Positions 26,975-35,938 are shown, counted from the first letter of the stretch. The stretch: DNA of 64,000 nt from Bog-473 sp963717455 (GCA_963717455.1 OY970336.1:3906001-3970000); one strand, 5' to 3'. Notes: generated by a model not told the origin, from the letters alone. Translations and numbers: made by a program.

Positions 26975-28104
26975 GACAGACCATTCGAATCGGCACCTTC
27001 TACGGGATCGCGGTGGGTGTGAATTGGAGCGTGGGTGTGATCCTCGCCCTTTTCGCGTGGGAGGTCGCCGTCTATGTTCTGCCCACACATTCGGGGCACG
27101 CCGATGCGGCTGACTGGATTGCAGGAGTGATCGGTGCAGTGGTGCTCTTGTGCTCCTTACTGGCCCACGAGGTGTCACATGCCCTCGTTGCCAGACACAA
27201 CGGGGTGCGGGTACGGTCCATCACATTGTTCGTGTTCGGCGGCGTCGCTCAGCTCGAGGGCGAGGCGCACACCCCGGGCGCCGACTTTCGCATTGCCGCG
27301 GTGGGTCCAGGTGTCAGCCTCTTGTTGGCAGCACTGTTCGGTGCCGCGCAGATGTTGGTTGTCGCAGCCGGTGGTCACGGCCTCGTCGTTAGCCTGCTGT
27401 CATGGTTGTGGGAGATCAACCTTCTGCTTGCGATCTTCAACCTGATCCCAGCCGCACCACTCGATGGCGGTCGAATCCTGCGAGCCGGGCTTTGGCGACG
27501 CTCTGGCGACCATTTCCGTGCCTCGGTGACCGCGTCACGTGCGGGCCGTGTCTTTGCCATCGTGCTGATTGTGCTGGGCGTCCTGACGTTTGTGTCGACG
27601 GGCAGCGTCATCGGCCTGTGGCCGGCGCTCATCGGGCTCTTCGTCTACTCCGCAGCCCGAGGCGAAGAGCAGTACGCCCTGGTCCAGGGCGCCATGGCCA
27701 ACCTGACCGTCGGGCAGGTCATGTCGCCCGCCCTTCCATCCGTGCCGATCCGCACCACAGTCGCGGACGTGGCTTCGCTTCTGTGGCTGTACCACGGCGA
27801 TATCGCGGCGGTCATCGATGACAGCGGCCGATTGGCCGGGGTGGTAACGGCGCAAGCGGTGAACGGCGTGCCAAGGGAACGGCGAGCTGCCACGACCTCG
27901 AACGAGATTGTGATTCCACTGAGTGCAATCCCAGTGGCGCACCCTGAGGAGCCGATGAGCACTCTGCTCGAGCGCATGACAGCGAAGGAGGGTCACCCCG
28001 CCCTCGTTCTTGACGCCAACAATCGCGTGAGCGGCACCGTCAGTGCTTCCGATGTCCAACGAGCGGTTGCCTTTGGCGCGGGCCGGCAGCCACAGGCCAC
28101 CTGA
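26971..28104 (+). CDS. Site-2 protease family zinc metalloprotease (M50) with CBS domains
   Basis: This 377-residue membrane protease cuts substrates within the membrane. The zinc site is 'LLAHEVSHALVARHNGV' (HExxH at about residues 66-70) with the third ligand in 'IPAAPLDGGRILRAGLW' (~160-176). Membrane helices lie at about 12-32, 48-70, 108-132, 138-160 and 190-225. The C-terminal 140 residues form a pair of CBS domains ('TVGQVMSPALPSVPIRTTVA', 'GHPALVLDANNRVSGTVSAS'), which usually sense adenine nucleotides. The same M50-CBS architecture occurs in Rv2625c of the DosR regulon. Target unknown. Confidence 0.93.
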   Translation: MRQTIRIGTFYGIAVGVNWSVGVILALFAWEVAVYVLPTHSGHADAADWIAGVIGAVVLLCSLLAHEVSHALVARHNGVRVRSITLFVFGGVAQLEGEAHTPGADFRIAAVGPGVSLLLAALFGAAQMLVVAAGGHGLVVSLLSWLWEINLLLAIFNLIPAAPLDGGRILRAGLWRRSGDHFRASVTASRAGRVFAIVLIVLGVLTFVSTGSVIGLWPALIGLFVYSAARGEEQYALVQGAMANLTVGQVMSPALPSVPIRTTVADVASLLWLYHGDIAAVIDDSGRLAGVVTAQAVNGVPRERRAATTSNEIVIPLSAIPVAHPEEPMSTLLERMTAKEGHPALVLDANNRVSGTVSASDVQRAVAFGAGRQPQAT

Positions 28105-28219
28105 ACGCCGGCACCGGCTCGTGGCTAGCAGTACGCCGACCGGCGAATTCTGTGGTGCGGAGGATGGTCGAGGGGCTTGCCACCCATGGAACACGAGAAC
28201 TCGGCATCCCCGAAGGCAC

Positions 28220-29776
28220 CTACCCATGAGAACTGATCTTCATCAGGAATGGCACGAGGTGGGCGAAGAAGACGTTGCTGGGGTAGGCGCCGGCGGGATC
28301 ATTGTGCGAATAAGTGCCTTGGCGATTGACCAGTGTGAGATTTCGTTTCGGAATGCCTGACTGATTGGCCAAGATCACGGCATCCGCGAGCACACTCACT
28401 CCACCGAGACGTGCACCGAAGGCATAGATGAACAGACTCTTCGGTAGTGCGTGGCCCATGGTGGCGGCGACGCCGAGTACGGCCTGCGCTGGATTTGCAT
28501 TCCCGTTGTCCACTGCGCCGCTGTCGTCGGTCAGCCGCTGTGGGAAGTACCACTCGCTCCCATCAACACCCTTGAACGGATACCCCGAGAACATCGTCGC
28601 GAAGCGCTTGATGGGTGTCAACGCGCCTGCGCCATTCCAGCCGCGAATCAAACCGCTTGCGGTCAGCCCCTGACCGAGGTGTGCTTGCGCCGCCAGCAAC
28701 GTCGGAGGAGAAGTCGAGGCATTGAGGGCATACCCGAATTGGCCGAGGTTGCTGACCGGTACCCCTGGCACGATGTCAGCGGGCAACAGTCCTGACGTCT
28801 GACCAAGCGATGGCTGGTTGGGAAAGAGCAGGGCAGACAGAGACCCCGTGGCGACGAACAATCCGGCGTAAGGTGCGGTGATCCCGCCGAAAGCCAGCCA
28901 CGGGCTCACACTCGGCGCGTCGAGGGTCTGCAATGTCTGGGTAGCCTGCTGGGCGCCGATCGCGCTCGCAGCACTGCCCCCGTCGATGTAAACGAGGCCC
29001 GCCAATCCGTCGGCTCCCGCTTTGCCGTTGAAGTCCCAGGTGGCGTACGCCGTGACCACCGATGCCCCGAGCGAGTGGCCACCGAGCACCACCTTGCCTC
29101 CGAGTCTCTTCGCTGCGTTGATCACGATACGCAGGTCTTGGACGGCGACGCTCATACCCCACTGCTTGGCGAACTCAACGCTCGAAGTCGGAATCGATTG
29201 AAAGTGATGTGTGATGTTCGAATCTTTGATATACCCGAGGTAGTAGTCGAAGAGCTGCGTTGCTGTCGCCTTGCCCTCTTTGGCCAGGTTCATCTCCGAT
29301 TGATCCTCGAGCAGGTTCTCGCGACGCTCAACGGACCAGACTTGCCAGCCGCTCGTCTTCGAGACGATCCACTTGGCAAGGGGTACGAAGTAGGCGCTCC
29401 CGGCGGAAGTGCCCGGCTCCAACACCAATACATTCTTGGCGTGAGGAGGTCCGATTTTGATCACTCCGACCTTGTTGTACTTCGCCGGCGTGTCCGGGGC
29501 TGAAAACCCCTTCATCCACGTGACGCCCAGAGGAACCGCTGGAGTACTGGCGGAGGCAATGGGAGCGAAGCTCGAGACAAGCGCCGGCATGCACCCAATC
29601 ACCATCGCCGCCAGCAGGGCTCGCCTCACCCGCCGTAATCGCGTCACACCACGGTCGATGTGGCCGAACCAAGACCTAGCCGAGGAGGGACGAGACGACG
29701 TCGCGAATACGACCAGCATCCGCATTCCATTTCTGTGGGACCGACGGGTTGAGGGCGTTTTGGTGGTCGTCGCCAT
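28220..29776 (-). CDS. Secreted alpha/beta hydrolase
   Basis: This 518-residue protein is exported. A basic N-terminal 50 residues precede a hydrophobic stretch and 'SFAPIASASTPAV', which looks like a signal cleavage site near residue 77. The hydrolase part has the nucleophile elbow 'VVLGGHSLGASVVTAYA' (~230-246), a 'GLVYIDGGSAAS' strand and a histidine near the end in 'TYSHNDPAGAYPSNVFFAHL'. Similar proteins occur in mycobacteria and Acidimicrobiia; substrate unknown. It lies just left of the first tRNA-Gly 3' copy, so it is probably chromosomal core rather than part of the array. Its 3' end lies 115 bases from the site-2 protease gene. Confidence 0.85.
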   Translation of the reverse strand: MATTTKTPSTRRSHRNGMRMLVVFATSSRPSSARSWFGHIDRGVTRLRRVRRALLAAMVIGCMPALVSSFAPIASASTPAVPLGVTWMKGFSAPDTPAKYNKVGVIKIGPPHAKNVLVLEPGTSAGSAYFVPLAKWIVSKTSGWQVWSVERRENLLEDQSEMNLAKEGKATATQLFDYYLGYIKDSNITHHFQSIPTSSVEFAKQWGMSVAVQDLRIVINAAKRLGGKVVLGGHSLGASVVTAYATWDFNGKAGADGLAGLVYIDGGSAASAIGAQQATQTLQTLDAPSVSPWLAFGGITAPYAGLFVATGSLSALLFPNQPSLGQTSGLLPADIVPGVPVSNLGQFGYALNASTSPPTLLAAQAHLGQGLTASGLIRGWNGAGALTPIKRFATMFSGYPFKGVDGSEWYFPQRLTDDSGAVDNGNANPAQAVLGVAATMGHALPKSLFIYAFGARLGGVSVLADAVILANQSGIPKRNLTLVNRQGTYSHNDPAGAYPSNVFFAHLVPFLMKISSHG

Positions 29777-29887
29777 GTGTTGACTGCCATCAGTGGGTCT
29801 TATGCCGATAGATCCTGCCCCGATTCGACCAGAAAGTCAGCGACCTCTTCGACGCCCATGCCATATGGGGCGGCACCTGGACTTTTG

Positions 29888-30045
29888 GAGCGGAAGACGG
29901 GATTCGAACCTGCGACCCTCACCTTGGCAAGGTGCTGGTTTTCGTCCGTTTGCGTCTGGCGGGTCCTCTGAAGTGCAGCTCCGCCCAACCAGTTTCCAGA
30001 CCGTCTGTCCACCAAGTTCGTCGCTGTAGCAGAGCGCCCTACTAT
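29888..30045 (-). repeat. tRNA-Gly 3'-half repeat R1 plus conserved arm (outermost array boundary)
   Basis: Bases 29888-29934 match the 3' half of the tRNA-Gly(GCC) gene at 44797-44868 (anticodon stem-loop to 3' end) with one mismatch. The match stops at the 5' edge of the anticodon stem. It is followed by a variable stretch, then CCAACCAGTTTCCA, then a decayed palindrome at 30026-30045 (GTAGCAGAGCGCCCTACTAT). It has the same orientation as the tRNA gene. It looks like an attachment-site copy and is the leftmost of the set. Confidence 0.85.
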
Positions 30046-30361
30046 CTGATGGAGGTCCCGGGGACTGATTTCCTACAACGTGAGCACCATGGATGCAGGA
30101 CGTCTACGAGGTCTTGACTCATGCTTTGGAGCGGAACATTCGTGGCTGTGCGGGACGTGTCACCTTGCGAAGGAACCGCTTCACGCGATTCGTCAGACCC
30201 GTCGAAGCAGCGCAGTACGGCACCAGTTGCTTCCTCCGGTCACGACACTTGCCCGTTTGTCTTTGCGATGTCTCGGACGCTCCCCAGGGGGACAATCCAA
30301 GCGGCTCATGCGGTCGTATCCCGCCCCCTCAGTCCGTGATCAAAGGCCCCTCTGAGTTCGC
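30046..30361. other. Intergenic region after R1
   Basis: I see no supported gene in these 316 bases. Frames on both strands are short or have antisense-like composition. Confidence 0.5.
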
Positions 30362-30793
30362 CTACTCGCCGATTCCATACAGAAAATCATCTAGTGTTCT
30401 CCAGCCGTCCTCAGTAGTCCGCCCCCCGCCGGGGTGCCAGGCCACGACAACGGCCACCCCGTCCGGGTCGCGGCCTACCACTGCAGTCCACTCGCTGTGA
30501 TCATGCCGGCTGACGAGGAGTCTCCGAGAATCCAAACCGCGCGCGATCCGCTCCAGTTGATCGGCCGACTCGACCTCCAAGATGAAGGCCTGCAGACCGG
30601 TATGACCAGCTCCTCCGATGCGAGTGCTCCCAAACGCTCGCAACACGATGACCTGAAGTTGGTCGCTCCCCGGAGCGCTCACCGCGGCCAATTGCTCCTC
30701 TTGGGACAGCAGCTTAAAACCAAGCACCTCACGATAGAAGTCAATCGATCGGTCGAGATCAGCCACGTTCGTCACGACACCCTGAAAGTTCAT
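30362..30793 (-). CDS. VOC (glyoxalase/bleomycin resistance) family protein
   Basis: This 143-residue protein has the vicinal-oxygen-chelate fold. It opens with 'MNFQGVVTNVADLDRSIDFY' then 'REVLGFKLLSQEEQ', has the middle 'GHTGLQAFILEVESADQLER' strand, and closes with 'VVGRDPDGVAVVVAWHPGG', where the metal-binding glutamate of many members is not obvious. Such proteins act as dioxygenases, isomerases or drug-binding proteins. I chose ATG 30793 because GGAG lies six bases before it; a TTG lies 12 bases further out. It is cargo of the first array segment. Confidence 0.88.
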   Translation of the reverse strand: MNFQGVVTNVADLDRSIDFYREVLGFKLLSQEEQLAAVSAPGSDQLQVIVLRAFGSTRIGGAGHTGLQAFILEVESADQLERIARGLDSRRLLVSRHDHSEWTAVVGRDPDGVAVVVAWHPGGGRTTEDGWRTLDDFLYGIGE

Positions 30794-31228
30794 CCTTTGC
30801 TCCAAGTCTCTTCAGTAAACGGAGGCACCATGCGAAGCCCCCATACACCCAAGCTGCACCTTCCATCCAGAGTTGCCCAGATCTGCCGGTTCACGAGTCA
30901 ACCGTATGTGACGGACGTGCGTCAACGGCGCACGTCCGTCATGACACCTCTCTACCAATCGCTCGACCTACAGAGTCATCGACGCCAGCGGCACGCCGGC
31001 TTCGGTTACAGACCGGAGACGAGCTCGGCCACGATCTCTGCTGCCGGTTGCGGCTGCAACCAGCCTCGAGGGAACTCGTCTGGCCGGCGCAGGCAGATCC
31101 ACATTCAGCTACGACTCATACGAAGACGACACCGATTGAGGAGCCCGCTTGTTCCATCCGTGAAAGTTCGAGTAATCGCCTGCATCCCAGACCTCGCGGA
31201 GCCCCGGCTTGCTCATCGGGCCAATGCC
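30794..31228. other. Non-coding stretch between the VOC gene and the GH15 fragment
   Basis: Apart from the strong inverted repeat at 30909-30941 I see nothing coding here. The frame that later becomes the GH15 fragment is open through part of it, but without any GH15-like residues. Confidence 0.5.
30909..30941. repeat. Perfect 13-base inverted repeat
   Basis: TGACGGACGTGCG (30909-30921) and CGCACGTCCGTCA (30929-30941) are perfect inverted copies around a 7-base loop TCAACGG. There is no T-run on either side, so it is not a standard terminator. It lies 115 bases upstream of the VOC gene start and could be an operator or a transposon-end relic. Confidence 0.75.
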
Positions 31229-31705
31229 TTCACCCAGTCCTTCGACTCCGAGGAGCTTGACGTCTCCAGCCTGATGCTGCCCTTGGTGGGTTTCCTTCCC
31301 GGCGACGATCCCAGAGTGTTGGCCACGATCAACGCGACCGAAGAACGCCTCACCGACGAGCGGGGACTGGTGTACCGCTACCGGTCCCACGACGGGCTCG
31401 AGGGTGAGGAAGGCACGTTCCTTCTGTGCACCTTCTGGCTGGCCCAGGCCCTGGCCCGGGCCGGACAACCGGCTCGGGCCCGCACCGTCTTCGAACGCGC
31501 CGCCGCCTTCGTCAACGACGTCGGCCTGCTCGCTGAGGAGGTCCATCCCGTCAGCGGAGAGCTCTTGGGCAACTTCCCCCAAGCCTTCAGCCACATCGGG
31601 CTCGCCAACGCGGCCTGGGCCATTTCCGAACTCGAACTGCGACAGTCGCCACCAGAAGGCCCCCCCCCCGGCACGTCGGGTCCGTCAGATCGAACTCCGG
31701 CTTGA
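31229..31705 (+). pseudogene. C-terminal fragment of a GH15 glucoamylase/trehalase-like enzyme
   Basis: About 158 codons match the C-terminal part of GH15 glycosidases: 'FTQSFDSEELDVSSLMLPLV', 'ATINATEERLTDERGLVYRY', 'EGTFLLCTFWLAQALARAGQ' and 'ELLGNFPQAFSHIGLANAAW'. Full enzymes have about 600 residues; the N-terminal three quarters are missing, since the sequence upstream in the same frame is unrelated. The fragment ends in a Pro/Gly tail next to a run of ten C. It is best read as the truncated end of a gene cut by a rearrangement at or near 31229. Bases 31706-31971 hold no gene. Confidence 0.85.
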
Positions 31706-31971
31706 TGGCGGCCGCCATCACCTTCTCGATCGATATTTCTTTCCCTGAAGAGGAGTTCGTTTGGGAGAGAGGGGCCACGACGGCGAACCGGCATCAAACG
31801 GCACGCCTCACGGCGACCCCGATCTGTTCGCCGGCGTCCATGACTGCGGGCGACCCCGCAATACATCGACGATGAGTCCCCACCCAGCGAGGATGCGGGA
31901 GTGGTGGGAGATCATCGGCCTGCTCCTGCCGAGCGGGTCTTCCGCCGCGGAGCTGCGTAGAGCAAGGGCTG

Positions 31972-32226
31972 TCAGCGGTCCTCGGCGGCGTCACCTCCTG
32001 GAGATGGCATCCAACCCTGCGTAGTCCACTCTGGAAGTGATGCTTCGATCCTCTCGAATCGTTTATGAAGGTCCACGACGTGGTCGGCCAGCTCGTGGAC
32101 CGCTCTCGTCACCTCAGCGAGTGCTTCTCGGGTTGGCTCCTCCGCACCGCTGAGGTACTTGTCGATTGACGCTTTCAGCTCCCTGATCCGGTCTTCGGAA
32201 TTCGGAAGGTCACCAGTTCCTGACAT
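31972..32226 (-). CDS. Small hypothetical coiled-coil protein
   Basis: This 84-residue acidic protein has heptad-like helices ('EDRIRELKASIDKYLSG', 'LAEVTRAVHELADHVVDLHK' followed by 'RFERIEASLPEW'). It has no membrane segment or signal peptide. I do not recognise a family. Coding is supported by third-position G/C and a normal amino acid composition, in contrast to the overlapping frames. It is in the first segment of the tRNA-anchored array. Bases 32227-32462 upstream hold no other gene. Confidence 0.6.
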   Translation of the reverse strand: MSGTGDLPNSEDRIRELKASIDKYLSGAEEPTREALAEVTRAVHELADHVVDLHKRFERIEASLPEWTTQGWMPSPGGDAAEDR

Positions 32227-32462
32227 GCGCTGATCCTACGGTCTTCGACCGCCTCATCGGTCACGGGCAGAATCGTAAGCCGCCCGCTCACGCCGCGCTG
32301 AGCCGGTCAGCCAGCCGAGACGACAACACCCTGATTCGCGTGATCCAACGAACATAGCAACGTATCCCAGTTCGGTGGGCAACGACTGCCGTGATTGTCT
32401 GTCCCACCAGCGATACCCTTTCCGGGCTGCCCGGTTCGAACGGCGCACTAGGGGAGATGGCG

Positions 32463-33905
32463 ATGCGACGATGCTGGGGAAAATCGGGAGCAAGGCGACT
32501 GCTGAGAGCCGGGGGAGCCCTCGCCGTCCTTGGGAGCACGGTGGCGTTGAGCGTCACAGCGCCGTCGGGTGCCACGACTCCACCGACTCCCGTCACCAAG
32601 GCGAGCACAAGCGCACGGGGTGTCACGGCAAGCGACATCAACGTGGTCTTCCCGATCATCTCGTTCACCAGCATCGAGGGGGAGTTTGAGATCGAGTCGG
32701 ACGCCGAGTACGGCGAGCAGACGAAAGCGATCCACCTCTTCGTGGACCAGATCAACGATGCCGGAGGAATACACGGTCGGAAGATCAATCCGATGATCGT
32801 GAGCTTCGACCCGACGAACGTGGACGAGGAGCGAGCGCTGTGCAAGCAGTGGACCGAGGGCAACCCGCCTGTCTTCGCCGTCGTGGATGGGCTCGGCACG
32901 TACGAAGGGACCAATGAGCTCTGCATCACCCGAGAAGGTCAGACGCCGATGCTCTCCCAGTGGACGACGACCACCAACTGGACGGACCTCGGCTCTCCGT
33001 ACTTGTGGTGGACGGGGGCGGATGACGCGCCCATCCTCGCGGCCACTGTGCGTTGGGGCCTCAGCTCGGGTCGCCTCGGTCACGGCAAGACGGTCGGTGT
33101 GGTGGTCTCGGACCTGGCCAGTGACCAATCCGCGCTCGACTCGTACCTCTTGCCGGACCTGAGGAAGGTCGGTGTGGTCCCCCAGGTGGTCACCGTCACG
33201 GCGGACGTCGGTGAGACCGCCTCCACCGATTCGACCGCCACGCTCGCGGTCGAACGGCTCAAGGCGGCAGGGGTCCAGTCGGTGATTCCCTTGTTGCCCG
33301 AGAACGCCTTCACCCCGTACGTCGGCGCCGAGACTTCGCAGGACTACTTCCCCAAACTCCTCCTCAGCGACTACCAGTCCGAAATCGAGGTTGCGCTCGG
33401 ACTGATCCCGATCCCCTACGAGAAGGCGCTGAACAACCAGGAGGGTGTCACGGCAGAGACACTGGGTGGCATCGACCTTCCGCGCCCTGAGTCACAGGGG
33501 GGGTACGACCCGGGGGTGCGGAGCTGCTGGGACGTGTGGCACAAGGCCTACCCGCAGATTCCCAAGGGCAACCTCAACGACGACATCGAGGAGCAAGGGC
33601 CGGTCCAGGGTTGGTGTCAAGAGATCCGCCTCTTCGCTCTGGCGGCGACCATGGCGGGTACGAACCTCAATCGGCGGACCTTCGTCGAGGCAATGTCGCG
33701 CGTCACCAACTTCCCGGGCGGTTACTCACCCGTGCTGACTTACGGGCCGGATAAGTTCTATGGTCCAACTCAGTACCGGGTGGTCGAGGTCCATGACAAT
33801 CACCCACCGACGAGCCTCTGCAAGCACGGCCCGGTTGGGTCGCCCGCGGCAGGCGTCTGTTGGGTCGTCGAGCAGAACTGGACGCCGCTGGCCGACAAGG
33901 GATGA
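32463..33905 (+). CDS. ABC transporter substrate-binding protein, branched-chain amino acid type
   Basis: This 480-residue protein is an exported type I periplasmic binding protein. It has a signal peptide ('GARRLLRAGGALAVLGSTVA', cut near 'SGATTPP'), then 'YGEQTKAIHLFVDQINDAGG' and 'IHGRKINPMIVSFDPTN', the classic first-lobe start of LivJ-like proteins, and a second lobe with 'TVGVVVSDLASDQSALDSYL'. No permease or ATPase gene is adjacent, so it is an orphan receptor here. ATG 32463 has GGGGAG six bases upstream. It is cargo of the first array segment. Confidence 0.88.
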   Translation: MRRCWGKSGARRLLRAGGALAVLGSTVALSVTAPSGATTPPTPVTKASTSARGVTASDINVVFPIISFTSIEGEFEIESDAEYGEQTKAIHLFVDQINDAGGIHGRKINPMIVSFDPTNVDEERALCKQWTEGNPPVFAVVDGLGTYEGTNELCITREGQTPMLSQWTTTTNWTDLGSPYLWWTGADDAPILAATVRWGLSSGRLGHGKTVGVVVSDLASDQSALDSYLLPDLRKVGVVPQVVTVTADVGETASTDSTATLAVERLKAAGVQSVIPLLPENAFTPYVGAETSQDYFPKLLLSDYQSEIEVALGLIPIPYEKALNNQEGVTAETLGGIDLPRPESQGGYDPGVRSCWDVWHKAYPQIPKGNLNDDIEEQGPVQGWCQEIRLFALAATMAGTNLNRRTFVEAMSRVTNFPGGYSPVLTYGPDKFYGPTQYRVVEVHDNHPPTSLCKHGPVGSPAAGVCWVVEQNWTPLADKG

Positions 33906-34051
33906 AGGGGCCCGCAGACGGATTGGGTCGATCACCGCACTATGTAGGCCTTTGCGACCAGGGCTGGTCCCGTCGCCTAAGTGCTCCCGTACACCGGATG
34001 GGGGCGAGACGCACATTTTTCAGCGTGCTCGAAAGGCCTCGACCCTGCTCC

Positions 34052-34564
34052 TTAGGCTTCTCGAGCCTCGTGAGCTTCCTTGAACTTTCGGTGCTGCTCA
34101 AGGATGTGCTCATGCGAGGCACCTGTGGTCGGTACGTACGGGTGGTGCTTTCGGCACAAGATGTATGGAGTCCCCTCTAGCGCGTGATGTCCAATTCTCC
34201 AACATCCCTTGGTGTGACAATTGACCTTGCGGACACCCGTGTAGACCCCGACGCCGACCGCTGTTATGAGAGTCGCCTCACCGAGATCGGAGCCAAAACC
34301 CGACCAGAAGTTGTAATAGAGGTCAGGCCCTCCATGGAGGATACCGGTGTGAAGTGCCAGCCAGTGTCTTACCGCGGCGAAGAACGCGATGAGAAGGGCA
34401 AGTCCGACGACGCAGATCACGAGGCATAAGCCAAGGCCAACCTTCTTCGCGGGGTTTGTACCACCGCGGTCGGCGTTGGGAACCGACCTGTCGCCGTTTC
34501 CCGTCTGAGTCATCGAGGCAGCCGCGGACGTCCCCGCCTGAGTCCCAGCCGCAGGGTCGGTCAT
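34052..34564 (-). CDS. Hypothetical membrane protein with C-terminal Cys/His motif
   Basis: This 170-residue protein has a disordered N-terminus, a membrane segment ('GLGLCLVICVVGLALLIAFF', ~43-62) and a second hydrophobic stretch ('ATLITAVGVGVYTGV', ~96-110). It ends in a soluble tail with a possible metal site: 'VNCHTKGCWRIGHH' and 'PYILCRKHHP'. Similar short proteins with that Cys/His tail occur in actinobacterial genomes and phages; function unknown. It is convergent with the binding-protein gene, with 146 bases between. Bases 34565-34782 upstream hold no gene. Confidence 0.7.
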   Translation of the reverse strand: MTDPAAGTQAGTSAAASMTQTGNGDRSVPNADRGGTNPAKKVGLGLCLVICVVGLALLIAFFAAVRHWLALHTGILHGGPDLYYNFWSGFGSDLGEATLITAVGVGVYTGVRKVNCHTKGCWRIGHHALEGTPYILCRKHHPYVPTTGASHEHILEQHRKFKEAHEAREA

Positions 34565-34782
34565 ACGGACTCAAGTCTACGGATCACCTCATGCAGACTT
34601 GGGGACTGTCCCAGCAGCCGGGAGGGGGTCTGAATGTCCACCGGAATGGCTGGATCTAGCTTGTGTCCGTGAGCGAGCCAGTGCGTGTCCTGATCGGCTC
34701 TGACCACGGGGCTGCCGGGATCCAAAAGATCCTCTCTCGCACTGAGATGAACGCTCCAGCCCCCTCAGTTGCACATTGGAGG

Positions 34783-34822
34783 GGAAGGTAGGATTCGAGC
34801 CCGCGACCCTCACCTTGGCAAG
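34783..34822 (-). repeat. Decayed tRNA-Gly 3'-half repeat R2
   Basis: About 40 bases match the tRNA-Gly 3' half with several mismatches; the best-kept part is CGCGACCCTCACCTTGGCA followed by AG. Unlike R1, R3, R4 and R5 it has no downstream arm or palindrome. It is in the same orientation as the others and may be an old, truncated attachment site. Confidence 0.65.
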
Positions 34823-34860
34823 CGGTGGACAACCCGCAGATGGCGGGTCATTCTGATCAC

Positions 34861-35446
34861 ATGCAAACATCGGCATTGTTCTCTCCGAGGCCGTGGCGTC
34901 AACGCATGTGGCTTGGTGCACTCTCTCTGGCCACGTCCGCCGGGTTCATCATCGGCACTGCCGGAGCCAGCTCCGACGCGCAGGCACAGGTCCCTCACCC
35001 CGCCCGACTCGACATGTCGTCCAACCATCACAAGCAGCACACCAACCAGCACACCAACCACAAGCCCCAGAATGGCAAAGCCCACCAGAGCAGTAACAGG
35101 CCCTGCCTCGAGGGGGACTGGAATGTGACGAGCATCACCTTGAGTAAATGGGAACGCACTCGGAAATTTCACTCCGGGTTCACCGCTCATGGGCAGCGAG
35201 GGCTCAGCCAAGTTCAACGGCACCGTGACCGACCACTACGGCTTCTCACCCAAAACCACGTCGCACTCGGGTAGCTTCCCGGTCTCGACGGTCACCGACG
35301 ATGCAACCATCACGGTGGGCGGTGTGACCAGGCCCGTCACGTCCTCGCCTGAGCAGGGATCATACAGCTGCACCGGTAAGGACCTGTCGCTGACCTTTAC
35401 CAGCGGCGGCAACACACTGACGTACCAAATGTCCCCCGCTGGCTGA
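34861..35446 (+). pseudogene. Small secreted protein, frameshifted
   Basis: ATG 34861 opens a signal peptide ('MWLGALSLATSAGFIIGTAG'), a His/Asn/Lys-rich linker and 'CLEGDWNVTSITLS'. The rest of the domain continues in another frame: 'NGNALGNFTPGSPLMGSEG', 'AKFNGTVTDHYGF', 'GSYSCTGKDLSLTFTSGGNT'. The switch falls in AGTAAATGGG at about 35145; removing one A restores one frame of about 195 codons. The domain resembles small secreted beta-barrel proteins of actinobacteria ('GDWNVTS...'), function unknown. It is the only gene in the R2-R3 segment. It may be a pseudogene or contain one sequence error. Confidence 0.7.
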
Positions 35447-35600
35447 CACCATTCGATGGCTGTTCGTCCGGGAGAAGGGCGGGGAGGGCTAGGTGGGACC
35501 TGCTGGCGATGGCGTGGAACGCCTGTTGTGCCCGCATGCGCAGGCTCCGCAACCGTCCCGCTCCCAATCTCCATACCTCACAGTGAGCGGAGGGCTCCGA

Positions 35601-35754
35601 GAGCGGAAGACGAGATACGAACCCGCGTCCTTCACCTTGGCAAGGTGGTGTTTTTCGTCTGGGCGGTCGACCCCAATCCCCCACTGTGCGGTTTCGTCCA
35701 CCCAGTTTCCACCTCGTCCGCTCCGTCCGTCGCCGTAGTAGAGCGCTCTACTAT
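35601..35754 (-). repeat. tRNA-Gly 3'-half repeat R3 plus conserved arm
   Basis: Bases 35601-35647 match the tRNA-Gly 3' half with a few changes (GAGATACGAACCCGCGTCC). A variable stretch follows, then GTCCACCCAGTTTCCA and TCCGTCCGTCGCC, then the palindrome GTAGTAGAGCGCTCTACTAT at 35735-35754. Spacing from tRNA part to palindrome (about 88 bases) matches the other copies. Orientation is the same as the tRNA gene. Bases 35755-35934 beyond it hold no gene. Confidence 0.88.
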
Positions 35755-35938
35755 CGACGCAAGCCCGTCGCCGCCACCTCCCTCACAGCGCGTCACGCTC
35801 CCGGCGTACCTGGGACACCCGAGTGCTCAAGCAGTCGTCTCAGAATCGGAGACCGCGCCCGTCGGCATCCAGTCCGTGTCGCCGGGATCTCTTTGTGATC
35901 AACCCGGAGCGCTAGACGGACTGATTGGGACTACTTAG

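Noticed and set aside
12152..28104. DosR-type palindromic boxes (GGGACTTT...GTCCC-like) upstream of the dormancy-type genes
   Set aside because: By eye no good match was present in the intergenic regions; a computed motif search would be needed.
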